Of a stretch of DNA of 54,390 nt, positions 1 through 8,486 are shown one piece after another. The position numbers and the translations under genes were made by a program. This DNA comes from Akkermansiaceae bacterium UBA1315 (GTDB lineage: Bacteria > Verrucomicrobiota > Verrucomicrobiia > Verrucomicrobiales > Akkermansiaceae). Below the pieces are notes generated by a model. That model saw only the letters and a list, made by a program, of their open reading frames with translations, had not been told where the DNA came from and did not search any database. The stretch lies in NCBI GenBank assembly GCA_002307065.1, contig DBTN01000027.1:2535-56924 (forward strand). Reading direction: 5' to 3'. Positions within the stretch are counted from its first letter, which is position 1; each line of letters begins with the position of its first letter.

Positions 1-1055
1 AACAGGGCATCACGATCGACGTCGCTTACCGGTATTTCGCCACCCCGAAACGGAAATTCATCATCGCCGACACGCCGGGCCACATCCAGTACACCCGGAA
101 TATGGTGACTGGGGCCTCGACCTCGAACCTTGCGATCATTTTGATCGATGCCCGCAAAGGTGTGATTGAGCAAACCAAACGCCATAGCTTCATCGCAAAC
201 CTCTTGCGCATCCAGCATCTGGTCGTCGCGGTAAACAAGATGGACCTCGTCGATTATTCGGAAGAAGTCTACAATCAGATCATCCAAGATTATCGCGAAT
301 TCGCCTCGCGTCTGGACAACATCGTCGAAATCACCGCGATTCCCATTTCCGCTCTGAATGGAGATAACGTCGTCGATCGATCAGAAAACATGGGCTGGTA
401 TGCCGGCCCATCCTTACTCTACCACCTCGAAAACGTTTACGTCGGCGGCGAAGACAATCACGTCGACGCGCGCTTTCCCGTCCAATGGGTCGTGCGGCCG
501 ATGTCTGACGAATGGCACGATTTCCGTGGATACGCCGGCCGCGTCGCTGGCGGAGTGTTCAAACCGGGCGACGAAGTCACGGTTCTCCCATCCGGTTTCA
601 CCACTCGAATCAAAGCGATTCACAGTCCTGACGGCGAAAAAGAAGAAGCCTTCGCTCCCCAATCGGTCTGCCTCACCTTGACCGATGAGATCGACATTTC
701 CCGCGGCGACATGCTGGTGAAAGCCAACAACCCGCCCCACGTCAGCCAAGACATCGAAGCGATGATCTGCTGGTTTTCCGCTAAACCGATGGCTCATCGG
801 GCGAAATTGCTGCTGCGCCATACCACCCAGGAGACCAAAGCGATCGTCCAGGAGGTCAAATATCACGTCGACATCAATACTCTCCACAAAATCGAAGGGG
901 TAGATTCCTTCTCCATCAACGATATCGGAAGAATCACCCTTCGAACTGCCGCACCATTGCTATACGATTCTTATCGACGCAACCGCAGCACAGGGTCCTT
1001 TATCTTGATCGATCCAGGCACGAACGAAACGGTCGCGGCAGGGATGATCATTTAG
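1..1055 (+). CDS. cysN: Sulfate adenylyltransferase subunit 1 (CysN), 5' truncated by window edge
   Basis: GTPase subunit of ATP sulfurylase, which with CysD makes adenosine 5'-phosphosulfate from sulfate and ATP in the cytoplasm. The frame is open from base 3, so the gene begins outside the window. Visible GTPase motifs are the switch region QGITIDVAYRYF (bases 3-38), DTPGH (G3, about bases 69-83) and NKMD (G4, about 234-245). After these come an EF-Tu-like beta-barrel domain and a C-terminal domain ending in GMII. No APS-kinase (CysC) domain follows, because the stop comes directly after the barrel. CysD is expected upstream, outside the window. The next gene starts 23 bases downstream but is not obviously related in function. 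Confidence 0.95.
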   Translation, partial: QGITIDVAYRYFATPKRKFIIADTPGHIQYTRNMVTGASTSNLAIILIDARKGVIEQTKRHSFIANLLRIQHLVVAVNKMDLVDYSEEVYNQIIQDYREFASRLDNIVEITAIPISALNGDNVVDRSENMGWYAGPSLLYHLENVYVGGEDNHVDARFPVQWVVRPMSDEWHDFRGYAGRVAGGVFKPGDEVTVLPSGFTTRIKAIHSPDGEKEEAFAPQSVCLTLTDEIDISRGDMLVKANNPPHVSQDIEAMICWFSAKPMAHRAKLLLRHTTQETKAIVQEVKYHVDINTLHKIEGVDSFSINDIGRITLRTAAPLLYDSYRRNRSTGSFILIDPGTNETVAAGMII

Positions 1056-1078
1056 ATTCCCCCAAATACCGCGACGCC

Positions 1079-1792
1079 ATGAAAGTCTTCTGCTGCTTCA
1101 CTCCGGCGCATCAAGTCCTCTTCGAACGATACTTCTCACCGTCGCTTCCGCCGGATTTCGAAGTCATCACCCATCGAGTCGAAGCCGCAGGCCATGGAGA
1201 CTTTCTGAGCCCGGAGTTCCTGGAGTGCATCCGGCGCAAGATCGACCTGATCCTTCGGAGCCTTCGGGAAAACGAAGGCGAGGTGATTTTGTGGAGCGAC
1301 GTCGATATTATTTTCCTCCGGGGGTCGGCGGCCGATCTAAAAAATGAGCTGATCGAATCCGGAAAAGACGTTCTGTTTCAACGGGAAGGCAAAAACGTCC
1401 CTGACGTGAATACTGGCTTCATCGTTTGCCGGGCGAACTCGGCTGTGTATCAGTTTTTCGAACAGATCCGCGATGGACTGCTCGCGCACCCTGAAAAAAA
1501 CGAACAGCGAGTCGCCAACGAATTGCTCCAAACGGGCACCACCCTTTCCTGGGGTTACCTCGCGTGGGACTACTACGCCCGAACCCACGGCTGGCCGCCC
1601 GCCAAGTCGATCCGCATCTACCATGCCAATTACACCATGGGAAAAGATGGAATCGGCCAAAAAATCAAGCAATTCCGCGAGTTGAGACTGCTTCAGAAAT
1701 ACGGATTCCCCGCCCTGATTCTGTTAAGCCTCCCAAAAATTCCCGCAAAAATTCGCGGAATTTTCCGCCGACGCCAATCGGCTTCGTCCTGA
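1079..1792 (+). CDS. Putative nucleotide-diphospho-sugar transferase (GT-A-like)
   Basis: A 237-residue protein resembling the nucleotide-diphospho-sugar transferase family (PF03407-like). A DxD-type motif, SDVDIIF, at residues 73-79 follows a hydrophobic strand (EVILW), as expected for metal and nucleotide-sugar binding. A second block, PDVNTGFIVCRAN, at residues 108-120 fits the acceptor-side 'NxG' region of this fold. A basic C-terminus (KIRGIFRRRQ) may associate with the membrane. There is no signal peptide. It lies between cysN and the nucleotide-sugar genes, so it could be the first gene of the glycan locus or a passenger. Donor and acceptor cannot be read from the sequence. Confidence 0.7.
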   Translation: MKVFCCFTPAHQVLFERYFSPSLPPDFEVITHRVEAAGHGDFLSPEFLECIRRKIDLILRSLRENEGEVILWSDVDIIFLRGSAADLKNELIESGKDVLFQREGKNVPDVNTGFIVCRANSAVYQFFEQIRDGLLAHPEKNEQRVANELLQTGTTLSWGYLAWDYYARTHGWPPAKSIRIYHANYTMGKDGIGQKIKQFRELRLLQKYGFPALILLSLPKIPAKIRGIFRRRQSASS

Positions 1793-1800
1793 CTTAAGCT

Positions 1801-1822
1801 TTGTTCATTTTTTCTTGAACAA
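1801..1822. repeat. Short perfect inverted repeat in the 180-base gap before gmd
   Basis: TTGTTCA (1801-1807) and its exact reverse complement TGAACAA (1816-1822) are separated by an 8-base T-rich loop. It lies 8 bases after the stop of the preceding gene and 150 bases before gmd. It could be a weak terminator, although no T-run follows the second arm, or an operator. I see no convincing -35/-10 pair in the remaining gap (1823-1972). Confidence 0.35.
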
Positions 1823-1972
1823 TCGACTATCGGTTTGCATGCTGATTCCGCAGTGGGCCTCCCGCCTGCGGCTAAAACCTTCGAATCTTCCCCCCCACAG
1901 GTTTCTCCATCCTATCCGGAGACGACCAAGGGCGGCAGCGTGGAACACACAGGGATTCGATAAAACTCGATC

Positions 1973-2989
1973 ATGAAACGTGCGCTTATTTCAGGCATCA
2001 CCGGGCAGGATGGCTCTTACCTTGCCGAACTCCTGCTCGATAAAGGTTACGCAGTTTACGGCCTGTTGCGCCGCTCCAGCCAGTTCAACCGAGCGCGAAT
2101 CGAACACCTTCGAAATGAAGGCAAACCGCTGGAGCTTCATTATGCGGATCTGGGCGATCAGACCACGCTGCGACGCCTGATTTCACGAATCCAGCCTCAC
2201 GAGTTTTACCATCTCGCGGGCCAATCGCATGTCGGGCTTAGCTTCGAGATTCCGGAATCGACCGTCAACGAAACCGCGATCGCGACCTTGGGACTTCTGG
2301 AAATCTGTCGAGATCTTCCTACTCCTCCCCGGTTTTTCCACGCGGCGTCCTCCGAAATTTTCGGCGTCCCCGCCGATTCCCCCCAAGACGAGCAAACGCC
2401 TTTTCGTCCGGTCAATCCCTACGGTTGCGCGAAAACCTTCGCCGCCAATCTCTGCCGAGTTTACCGCGAAGCTCATGGAATGTTCGTCGTCAACGGCATC
2501 CTTTATAATCACGAGTCCCCTCGCCGTGGCGAAAGTTTCGTCACCCGCAAAATCGCTTCCACCGTCGCGCGCATCCAATCCGGAGCAAAAGAAATTCTCG
2601 AACTGGGAAATCTAAATTCGGAACGCGATTGGGGCTACGCTCCGGAATTTGTCGAGGGCATGTGGAAAAGCCTACAACTTTCAGCTGCCGACGACTTCAT
2701 TTTTGCAACCGGCACTTCGACGACCGTCCGTGATTTCGCCATCCATGCTTTTCGCGAAGCGGGCATCGAACTGACGTTTCGGGGAACCGGTGAAAACGAG
2801 CAAGCCTTCGACAGCGTCACGGGAATAGAAATGCTGCGGGTAAACCCTAAATTTTTCCGTCCTGTCGACAGTCATCGTCTGGTCGGCAATCCGGCCAAAG
2901 CACAAAAGATCCTCGGCTGGTCACCTCAGGTCTCAGGAAACCGAGTCGCCGAAATACTGACTCGGGCCGAAATCGCTGGTATCCAATAA
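1973..2989 (+). CDS. gmd: GDP-mannose 4,6-dehydratase
   Basis: Extended SDR converting GDP-D-mannose to GDP-4-keto-6-deoxy-D-mannose, the precursor of GDP-fucose, GDP-rhamnose and related sugars. The NADP-binding motif GITGQDG is at residues 8-14. The catalytic YxxxK is Y150/K154 (PYGCAK). Family signatures include ASSEIFG at 125-131, then YNHESPRRGE and RDWGYA. The length of 338 residues is normal. It begins the nucleotide-sugar block and is followed after 27 bases by rfbF. Neither a GDP-fucose synthase (fcl/wcaG) nor an obvious GDP-rhamnose reductase (rmd) lies nearby, so the 4-keto intermediate must be finished by a distant enzyme or by one of the two SDRs downstream. Confidence 0.9.
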   Translation: MKRALISGITGQDGSYLAELLLDKGYAVYGLLRRSSQFNRARIEHLRNEGKPLELHYADLGDQTTLRRLISRIQPHEFYHLAGQSHVGLSFEIPESTVNETAIATLGLLEICRDLPTPPRFFHAASSEIFGVPADSPQDEQTPFRPVNPYGCAKTFAANLCRVYREAHGMFVVNGILYNHESPRRGESFVTRKIASTVARIQSGAKEILELGNLNSERDWGYAPEFVEGMWKSLQLSAADDFIFATGTSTTVRDFAIHAFREAGIELTFRGTGENEQAFDSVTGIEMLRVNPKFFRPVDSHRLVGNPAKAQKILGWSPQVSGNRVAEILTRAEIAGIQ

Positions 2990-3016
2990 AACCCAATTCA
3001 CTCAACCTCTCTATTT

Positions 3017-3781
3017 ATGAAAGCCGTCATCCTTGCCGGGGGCCTAGGAACCCGCCTCAGTGAAGAAACCGCCCTCAAACCTAAACCCATGGTAGAAGTC
3101 GGCGGCCGGCCGATTTTATGGCATATCTTAAAAATGTACAGTTCGCATGGAATCAATGATTTCATCATCTGTGCCGGTTACAAAGGATATGTCATCAAGG
3201 AATACTTCGCAAACTACTTCCTGCATATGTCAGATGTCACTTTTGACATGTCGAACAACACGATGGAAGTGCACTATAAAAAGGCCGAACCATGGAAAGT
3301 TACGATCGTCGATACCGGTGATGAAACGATGACCGGTGGGCGGATCAAGCGCGTCGCCCCGTACATCGATGGTCCGTTCTGCTGCACGTATGGCGACGGT
3401 GTCGGCGACATCGATATTCGCAAATCCATCGAATTCCATAAAGCATCCGGTCGCTTGGCGACACTGACCGGAGTGCTGCCGCCGGGCCGCTTTGGGGCCA
3501 TCCAGCTCGACCAAGAACGCGTCGTTTCGTTCCAAGAGAAACCTCAAGGAGACGGCGCATGGATCAACGGCGGATTTTTCGTCCTTCAACCGGAAGTGCT
3601 CGACTATATCGAAGGCGATTCAAGCATTTGGGAGCGACAACCGCTAGAAAAGCTCGCTGCGGATGGCCAGCTCGGCATTTTCCGCCACGACGGCTTCTGG
3701 CGGCCGATGGACACGCTCCGCGATAAAATCGAACTGGAAAATCTCTGGGATTCCCGCAAGGCTCCTTGGAAAAGCTGGTAA
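3017..3781 (+). CDS. rfbF: Glucose-1-phosphate cytidylyltransferase
   Basis: Makes CDP-D-glucose from CTP and glucose-1-phosphate, the entry step to all CDP-linked 3,6-dideoxyhexoses. The 254-residue length is typical. The nucleotidyltransferase signature (AGGLGTRL followed by ETALKPKPM) is at residues 7-25. Family blocks CAGYKGYVIKEYF, TYGDGVGDID, a GRFGA segment and NGGFFV follow in order. The gene overlaps neither neighbour when rfbG starts at 3799, with a 17-base gap. Together with rfbG and rfbH this is the standard ddhA-ddhB-ddhC cassette in its usual order. Confidence 0.95.
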   Translation: MKAVILAGGLGTRLSEETALKPKPMVEVGGRPILWHILKMYSSHGINDFIICAGYKGYVIKEYFANYFLHMSDVTFDMSNNTMEVHYKKAEPWKVTIVDTGDETMTGGRIKRVAPYIDGPFCCTYGDGVGDIDIRKSIEFHKASGRLATLTGVLPPGRFGAIQLDQERVVSFQEKPQGDGAWINGGFFVLQPEVLDYIEGDSSIWERQPLEKLAADGQLGIFRHDGFWRPMDTLRDKIELENLWDSRKAPWKSW

Positions 3782-3798
3782 AACTCGTTTCTCACCCC

Positions 3799-4890
3799 AT
3801 GCCCTCTTCCCTTCATCGAGCCTATCATGGCAAACGCGTCCTCGTCACCGGACACACCGGCTTTAAAGGCTCGTGGCTCTGCGAATGGCTGCTGGACCTC
3901 GGTGCGGAAATCGCCGGCTACGCCCTCGATCCTCAACCCCACGAAGTTCTCTATCATCAACTCGGCCTGACCCACCGCCTCGCCGCAGATCATCGGGGTG
4001 ATCTTTCCGACCGCAAACGATTGGCCAGCATCGTTGCTGAATTCCAGCCGCATATTATCCTGCATTTGGCAGCCCAACCTTTGGTTCGGCTTTCCTACGA
4101 GATCCCGGTTGAGACATTCGCCACCAACATCATCGGCACCGCCCATGTGCTCGATGCGGTGCGACTTGCCAACAATCCTTGCAGCGTGGTCGCGATCACT
4201 ACGGATAAATGCTACGAAAACCGAGAGTGGCTCCACGCCTATCGCGAAGAAGATGCGATGGGTGGACACGATCCCTACAGCGCCAGCAAAGGGGCGGCGG
4301 AATTAGTCATTTCATCCTATCGCAATTCGTTTTTCCCACCCACCGGCCCGATCAAGCTCGCCAGCGCCCGCGCCGGTAATGTCATTGGTGGAGGCGATTG
4401 GGCGCAGGACCGGATCGTTCCAAGCTGCATCCGCTCGCTGCGAAACCGTGAAACCATACCGGTCCGCAACAAAACCGCGACCCGACCGTGGCAGCACGTG
4501 CTCGAACCGCTCTCCGGTTACCTCTGGCTCGGCGCTTCGCTCGAATCCAACCCGGATCTCGCAACCGCATTCAACTTCGGTCCTCAGCTCACGAGCAATC
4601 GCACCGTCGCCGAATTGGTCCAGGAATTGATCAAACACACCGGCGGCGACTGGCTCGACGCCTCAGATCCCAAGGCCCCGCACGAGGCTTCCAAGCTCAA
4701 TCTCACCATCGACAAGGCATTCCACCTCCTCCAATGGCAACCGGTCTGGAGCTTCGAAGAAACCATCACCCGCACCGCCGAATGGTATCTCGCAGAATCG
4801 GACGGAGGCGATGCCGCAGCATTCACCAAAGATCAAATCAAAGCCTACCAACAAGCGGCCGCTGAAAAAAATCTCCCTTGGGCCGTCTGA
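3799..4890 (+). CDS. rfbG: CDP-glucose 4,6-dehydratase
   Basis: SDR enzyme that converts CDP-D-glucose to CDP-4-keto-6-deoxy-D-glucose. From the chosen ATG (3799, 363 residues) the Rossmann motif GHTGFKG is at residues 18-24 and the catalytic pair is Y160/K164 (DPYSASK). TTDKCYEN around 135-141 and SARAGNVIGGGDWA are characteristic of CDP-glucose rather than dTDP-glucose dehydratases. An in-frame ATG at 3766 would overlap rfbF by 16 bases and add an unconserved-looking 11-residue leader, so 3799 is preferred. It supplies the substrate for rfbH, 17 bases downstream. Confidence 0.94.
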   Translation: MPSSLHRAYHGKRVLVTGHTGFKGSWLCEWLLDLGAEIAGYALDPQPHEVLYHQLGLTHRLAADHRGDLSDRKRLASIVAEFQPHIILHLAAQPLVRLSYEIPVETFATNIIGTAHVLDAVRLANNPCSVVAITTDKCYENREWLHAYREEDAMGGHDPYSASKGAAELVISSYRNSFFPPTGPIKLASARAGNVIGGGDWAQDRIVPSCIRSLRNRETIPVRNKTATRPWQHVLEPLSGYLWLGASLESNPDLATAFNFGPQLTSNRTVAELVQELIKHTGGDWLDASDPKAPHEASKLNLTIDKAFHLLQWQPVWSFEETITRTAEWYLAESDGGDAAAFTKDQIKAYQQAAAEKNLPWAV

Positions 4891-4907
4891 TTCCCTATCC
4901 CGTTGTT

Positions 4908-6452
4908 ATGTCCCCAGCAGAAATCAAATCTGAAATCCTCCGCCTCACCCGCGAATTTTCCCGCCTGACCCACTCCGCCAACCGTCCCGGTGCGGATGCC
5001 GCCCACGCTCCATTCATTCCTGGGCAAACGACCATTCCCTACGCGGGACGGGTTTTTGACGAGGACGAAGTCGAGGCCGCCGTTTCCTCAACCCTCGATT
5101 TCTGGCTGACGCTCGGACCCGAAGGCGAAGCGATGGAAAAGGAACTCGCCGCATTCATGGGCGTAAAGCACTGCCTTCTCGTCAACTCCGGCTCGTCCGC
5201 GAACCTCGTCGCCTTCAGCGCACTGACGACCCACAAGCTTCCCGAACACAAACGCATCCGTCCGGGTGACGAAGTGATCACCGTCGCCGCAGGATTCCCC
5301 ACAACCGTCGCGCCGATCATCCAGGCGGGCGCGGTCCCCGTCTTCATCGATGCGAAATCGCTGACCGGAAATGCCGACTGCTCGCTGCTCGACGCCGCGT
5401 TTTCCCCAGGAAAAACCAAAGCGGTCATGATGGCCCACGCACTCGGCAATCCGTTCGAACTCGTCACCGTCCTCGAGTTCTGCCAAAAACATGACCTCTG
5501 GTTGGTAGAGGACAATTGCGACGCCCTTGGCTGCACCTATTCCTTGCCGCTCGAAAAAGCAAAATCCCTCGGTCTGGATCACTTGATCAAGATCGCTGAA
5601 AAAGGCGAGCACACGATCATCCGAATTGAAAACGGAATGCTCACCGCCCCCACCGGTTCCTTCGGCGATATTTCCACCCAATCCTTCTACCCTCCGCACC
5701 ACCTCACCATGGGCGAAGGCGGATCCGTGAACATCATCCGCCGCGCTCCGCTCAAAACCTACGCGGAATCGTTCCGCGACTGGGGCCGCGATTGCTGGTG
5801 CGCCTCCGGCAAAGACGACACCTGCAACAAGCGGTTCAAATGGCAGCTCGGCGAACTCCCGGAAGGCTACGACCACAAATACATTTACTCTCACCTCGGC
5901 TTCAACCTCAAGCCGCTCGACCCTCAAGCCGCCATCGGCCGCGTCCAACTCAAGAGACTCCCGGCTTTCATCGAAGCGCGGAAAGAAAACTGGGAACGCC
6001 TCCGCCGTGGCCTTCACGGATTGGAGAAATATATCGATTTCGCCCTTCCAACCCACGCCACCGCCTGGAACCCACCCGCTTCAACGGACAGTGCACCGGT
6101 TTCCAATTTCACTTGGGACGAAACCGGGTGCAAAACCGATTGTTCCTGGTTTGGGTTTAAAATCACGATCAAGGAAGACGCGCCATTCACTCGCACCGAG
6201 CTTGCCGCTCACCTTGATCAGAACAAAATCGGCAACCGCATGCTCTTCGGCGGCAACCTCGTCCGCCAACCGGCCTTCGTCCAACTCCGCCGTGACAATC
6301 CGAATGCGATGCGCGTTTCCGGCGAACTCACCGGTGCCGACCGCATCATGAACCAAACCATGTTCCTCGGCACCTACCCCGGCCTCACCGTCGAAATGGT
6401 CGCCCACATGGTGAAGGTCATCCGCGATTTCGTCGCCGCCAAAGCCGCCTAA
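4908..6452 (+). CDS. rfbH: CDP-4-keto-6-deoxyglucose 3-dehydratase (E1, RfbH/DdhC), enlarged
   Basis: PMP-dependent, [2Fe-2S] enzyme removing the C3 hydroxyl of CDP-4-keto-6-deoxyglucose, giving CDP-3,6-dideoxy-4-ketohexose after reduction. The aminotransferase-fold lysine is replaced by histidine (SFYPPHHLTMGEGG, His264/265), the hallmark of this dehydratase. Cysteines C296, C298 and C306 in DCWCASGKDDTC fit the iron-sulfur site. At 514 residues it is roughly 75 longer than the enterobacterial enzyme (about 437 as I recall). The excess is mainly an insert at about 212-248, between NCDALGCTY and the GSFGDI block, and another of about 20 residues before CSWFGF. An ATG at 4878 is possible but overlaps rfbG. 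Its usual electron-transfer partner (DdhD/RfbI) is not in the window. Confidence 0.93.
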   Translation: MSPAEIKSEILRLTREFSRLTHSANRPGADAAHAPFIPGQTTIPYAGRVFDEDEVEAAVSSTLDFWLTLGPEGEAMEKELAAFMGVKHCLLVNSGSSANLVAFSALTTHKLPEHKRIRPGDEVITVAAGFPTTVAPIIQAGAVPVFIDAKSLTGNADCSLLDAAFSPGKTKAVMMAHALGNPFELVTVLEFCQKHDLWLVEDNCDALGCTYSLPLEKAKSLGLDHLIKIAEKGEHTIIRIENGMLTAPTGSFGDISTQSFYPPHHLTMGEGGSVNIIRRAPLKTYAESFRDWGRDCWCASGKDDTCNKRFKWQLGELPEGYDHKYIYSHLGFNLKPLDPQAAIGRVQLKRLPAFIEARKENWERLRRGLHGLEKYIDFALPTHATAWNPPASTDSAPVSNFTWDETGCKTDCSWFGFKITIKEDAPFTRTELAAHLDQNKIGNRMLFGGNLVRQPAFVQLRRDNPNAMRVSGELTGADRIMNQTMFLGTYPGLTVEMVAHMVKVIRDFVAAKAA

Positions 6453-6489
6453 CGGGCAAACCGTCCGCTGAAATTTCCTTCCCCTTACA

Positions 6490-7563
6490 ATGCCCGGACC
6501 TTTTCCATCTCCTCCGCTTCCTGCGGAGGACTTGCGCGACATCCTCGCTCAGACCGGTGCACTTTGGAAAGAAGCTCACGGCAAGTCGTTTTTCATCACC
6601 GGCGGCACCGGTTTTTTCGGAAGCTGGCTACTTGAAAGTTTCGCTCATCTCAACGACGCGATGACTCTCGGAATGAAAGCCGTCGTTCTGACCCGCGACC
6701 CGTCCGCTTTTGCGAAAAAGTCCCCCCATCTTGCCGACCGATCCGATCTTGAATTCCTCCAAGGCGACATCCGCGACTTCCCTTTCCCGGAAGGAAATTT
6801 CGACTACCTCATTCACGCCGCGACCGAAGCCAGCGCCAAGCTTAACACGGAAGCCCCCCACGAAATGCTCGACGCCATCGTCGCCGGTATGCGACGGGTG
6901 CTGGATTTCGCCGCGCAAGCGAACGTCAAAAAACTCCTCTTCACCAGCTCCGGAGCCGTTTACGGGCCACAACCACCGGACCTCACCCATGTTCCTGAAG
7001 ATTATTCCGGCGCTCCGGATCCACTTCTCGCCAGTTCCGCATACGGCGAAGGCAAACGCGTCGCCGAGCTGATGGCCGCCATCCATGCCAAACAGCATCC
7101 TTGCGAAGTCAAAATCGCCCGATGCTGGGCCTTCGTCGGCCCCCACTTGCCCCTCGACTCCCATTTCGCCATCGGAAATTTCATCCGCGACGCCATGAAT
7201 GGCGTACCCATCAAAATCGGCGGCGACGGCACTCCGCTACGCAGCTATCTTTATGCAGCGGATCTAACAATTGGGCTCTGGACAGTGCTTTTCAAAGCTC
7301 CGTCCGGACGTGCTTACAACATTGGTGACGAAAAATCGATCAGCATCTCGGAACTTGCCCATACGGTCCGTGATATCATCGAAAACGATCTTCCCATCGA
7401 AATCGTTAAGTCCCCGATCGCAGGTCAACCGGTCTTGCAATATGTTCCTTCCACTGCCCGCGCAGCCTCGGAATTGGAGTTGAAGCCATCCATCGATCTG
7501 CGTGAAGCCATAAAAAAAACAGCCTTGTGGCATGGCTGGAAAGAATCGTCACGCCTGCGATAA
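6490..7563 (+). CDS. NAD-dependent epimerase/dehydratase (SDR), copy A
   Basis: Extended SDR of 357 residues acting on a nucleotide sugar. The GGTGFFG dinucleotide motif is at residues 38-44, SSGAVYG at 153-159, and catalytic Y185/K189 in SAYGEGK. Around 200-240 it carries RCWAFVGP, an FIRDAMNGVPIKI segment and GDGTPLRSYLY, as in UDP/dTDP-hexose dehydratase-like SDRs. It is clearly paralogous to the SDR at 9527: the N-terminal halves align without large gaps. In yersiniose synthesis an SDR (YerF) reduces the new side-chain ketone after ThDP-dependent chain extension. That role, or an epimerisation, is plausible here but unproven. Confidence 0.8.
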   Translation: MPGPFPSPPLPAEDLRDILAQTGALWKEAHGKSFFITGGTGFFGSWLLESFAHLNDAMTLGMKAVVLTRDPSAFAKKSPHLADRSDLEFLQGDIRDFPFPEGNFDYLIHAATEASAKLNTEAPHEMLDAIVAGMRRVLDFAAQANVKKLLFTSSGAVYGPQPPDLTHVPEDYSGAPDPLLASSAYGEGKRVAELMAAIHAKQHPCEVKIARCWAFVGPHLPLDSHFAIGNFIRDAMNGVPIKIGGDGTPLRSYLYAADLTIGLWTVLFKAPSGRAYNIGDEKSISISELAHTVRDIIENDLPIEIVKSPIAGQPVLQYVPSTARAASELELKPSIDLREAIKKTALWHGWKESSRLR

Positions 7564-7601
7564 CCCGTCGCACGCTTCACTTAGTTTAATTTTTCGGAAA
7601 T

Positions 7602-8474
7602 ATGAGTTTTAAAAAAACCGGCGTCGCCATTCTTGGAACCGGAAATATCGGAACGGATCTCCTAATTAAGGTGATGCGATCGCCGTTTCTGGAATGCGTG
7701 CTTTTCGCAGGCCGGAATCTGTCGTCGCCGGGCATGACAAAAGCCAGTCTCCTGAGTGTGCCAGTTTCCGCGAAGGGTTTGCAGGGAATCATTGATCATA
7801 AAGACGAAATCTCTTTGGTCTTTGATGCCACCAGCGCTGAAGACCACTTCAAGCATGCGCCGATTTTTGAAGAACTTGGCATCAAGGCCGTCGATCTCAC
7901 CCCCGCGAAAGTAGGCAGAATGTGTGTTCCGGCCGTTAACCTCGGCGAATGTCTAGATTTGCCGAATGTCAACATGATCACCTGCGGCGGGCAGGCCTCA
8001 ATCCCGCTTGCTTATGCCATCTCCAAGGCCAACCCGGATGTTGAATACATCGAAACGGTATCGAGCATCGCTTCCCGAAGTGCAGGACCGGCGACTCGTA
8101 TCAATTTGGACGAATACCTCCAGACGACTGAAAAAGGCCTTCAGTTTTTCGGCGCGTGCGAACGCACGAAAGCGATCCTAAACTTAAATCCGGCCCAACC
8201 CTGCGTGCACATGCAGACCACGGTGATGGCAAAAATTGCGAATCCGGATATCGAAAAAACCCGAGAAATCGTCGCAACGATGGTTAGCCAAATTCGCGAG
8301 TACGTTCCCGGTTACCAACTTCTCTTAGAGCCCATCGTTGAAAGTGGGCGCTTAATCACGATGGTCCGAGTCGATGGTCTTGGCGATTATCTTCCCAAAT
8401 ATGCGGGAAATCTAGACATCATTAACTGCGCGGCAATTGCCTACGCTGAAGCCTGCGCCCGGAGGGCTAAGTAA
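7602..8474 (+). CDS. mhpF: Acetaldehyde dehydrogenase (CoA-acylating), MhpF/DmpF-like
   Basis: Interconverts acetaldehyde plus CoA and acetyl-CoA with NAD(H). The 290-residue protein has the Rossmann motif GTGNIGTDL at 12-20 and the active-site block NMITCGGQASIP with the thiol Cys128. SSIASRSAGPATR and an ending at GNLDIINCAA match the family throughout. Classical homologues finish aromatic meta-cleavage pathways as a channelling complex with the aldolase encoded just downstream (12-base gap). No other aromatic-degradation gene (hydratase, dioxygenase) is present. In this sugar cluster the reaction probably runs from acetyl-CoA to acetaldehyde. It could also use another acyl-CoA. Confidence 0.92.
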   Translation: MSFKKTGVAILGTGNIGTDLLIKVMRSPFLECVLFAGRNLSSPGMTKASLLSVPVSAKGLQGIIDHKDEISLVFDATSAEDHFKHAPIFEELGIKAVDLTPAKVGRMCVPAVNLGECLDLPNVNMITCGGQASIPLAYAISKANPDVEYIETVSSIASRSAGPATRINLDEYLQTTEKGLQFFGACERTKAILNLNPAQPCVHMQTTVMAKIANPDIEKTREIVATMVSQIREYVPGYQLLLEPIVESGRLITMVRVDGLGDYLPKYAGNLDIINCAAIAYAEACARRAK

Positions 8475-8486
8475 TTCCCTATTGCC

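Noticed and set aside
1816..1844. TTGAAC-17-CATGCT as a promoter for gmd
   Set aside because: The -10 matches the consensus at only three of six positions; not enough to call.
5088..6056. A 322-codon frame antisense to rfbH
   Set aside because: Shadow of rfbH, whose catalytic motifs fix the coding strand.
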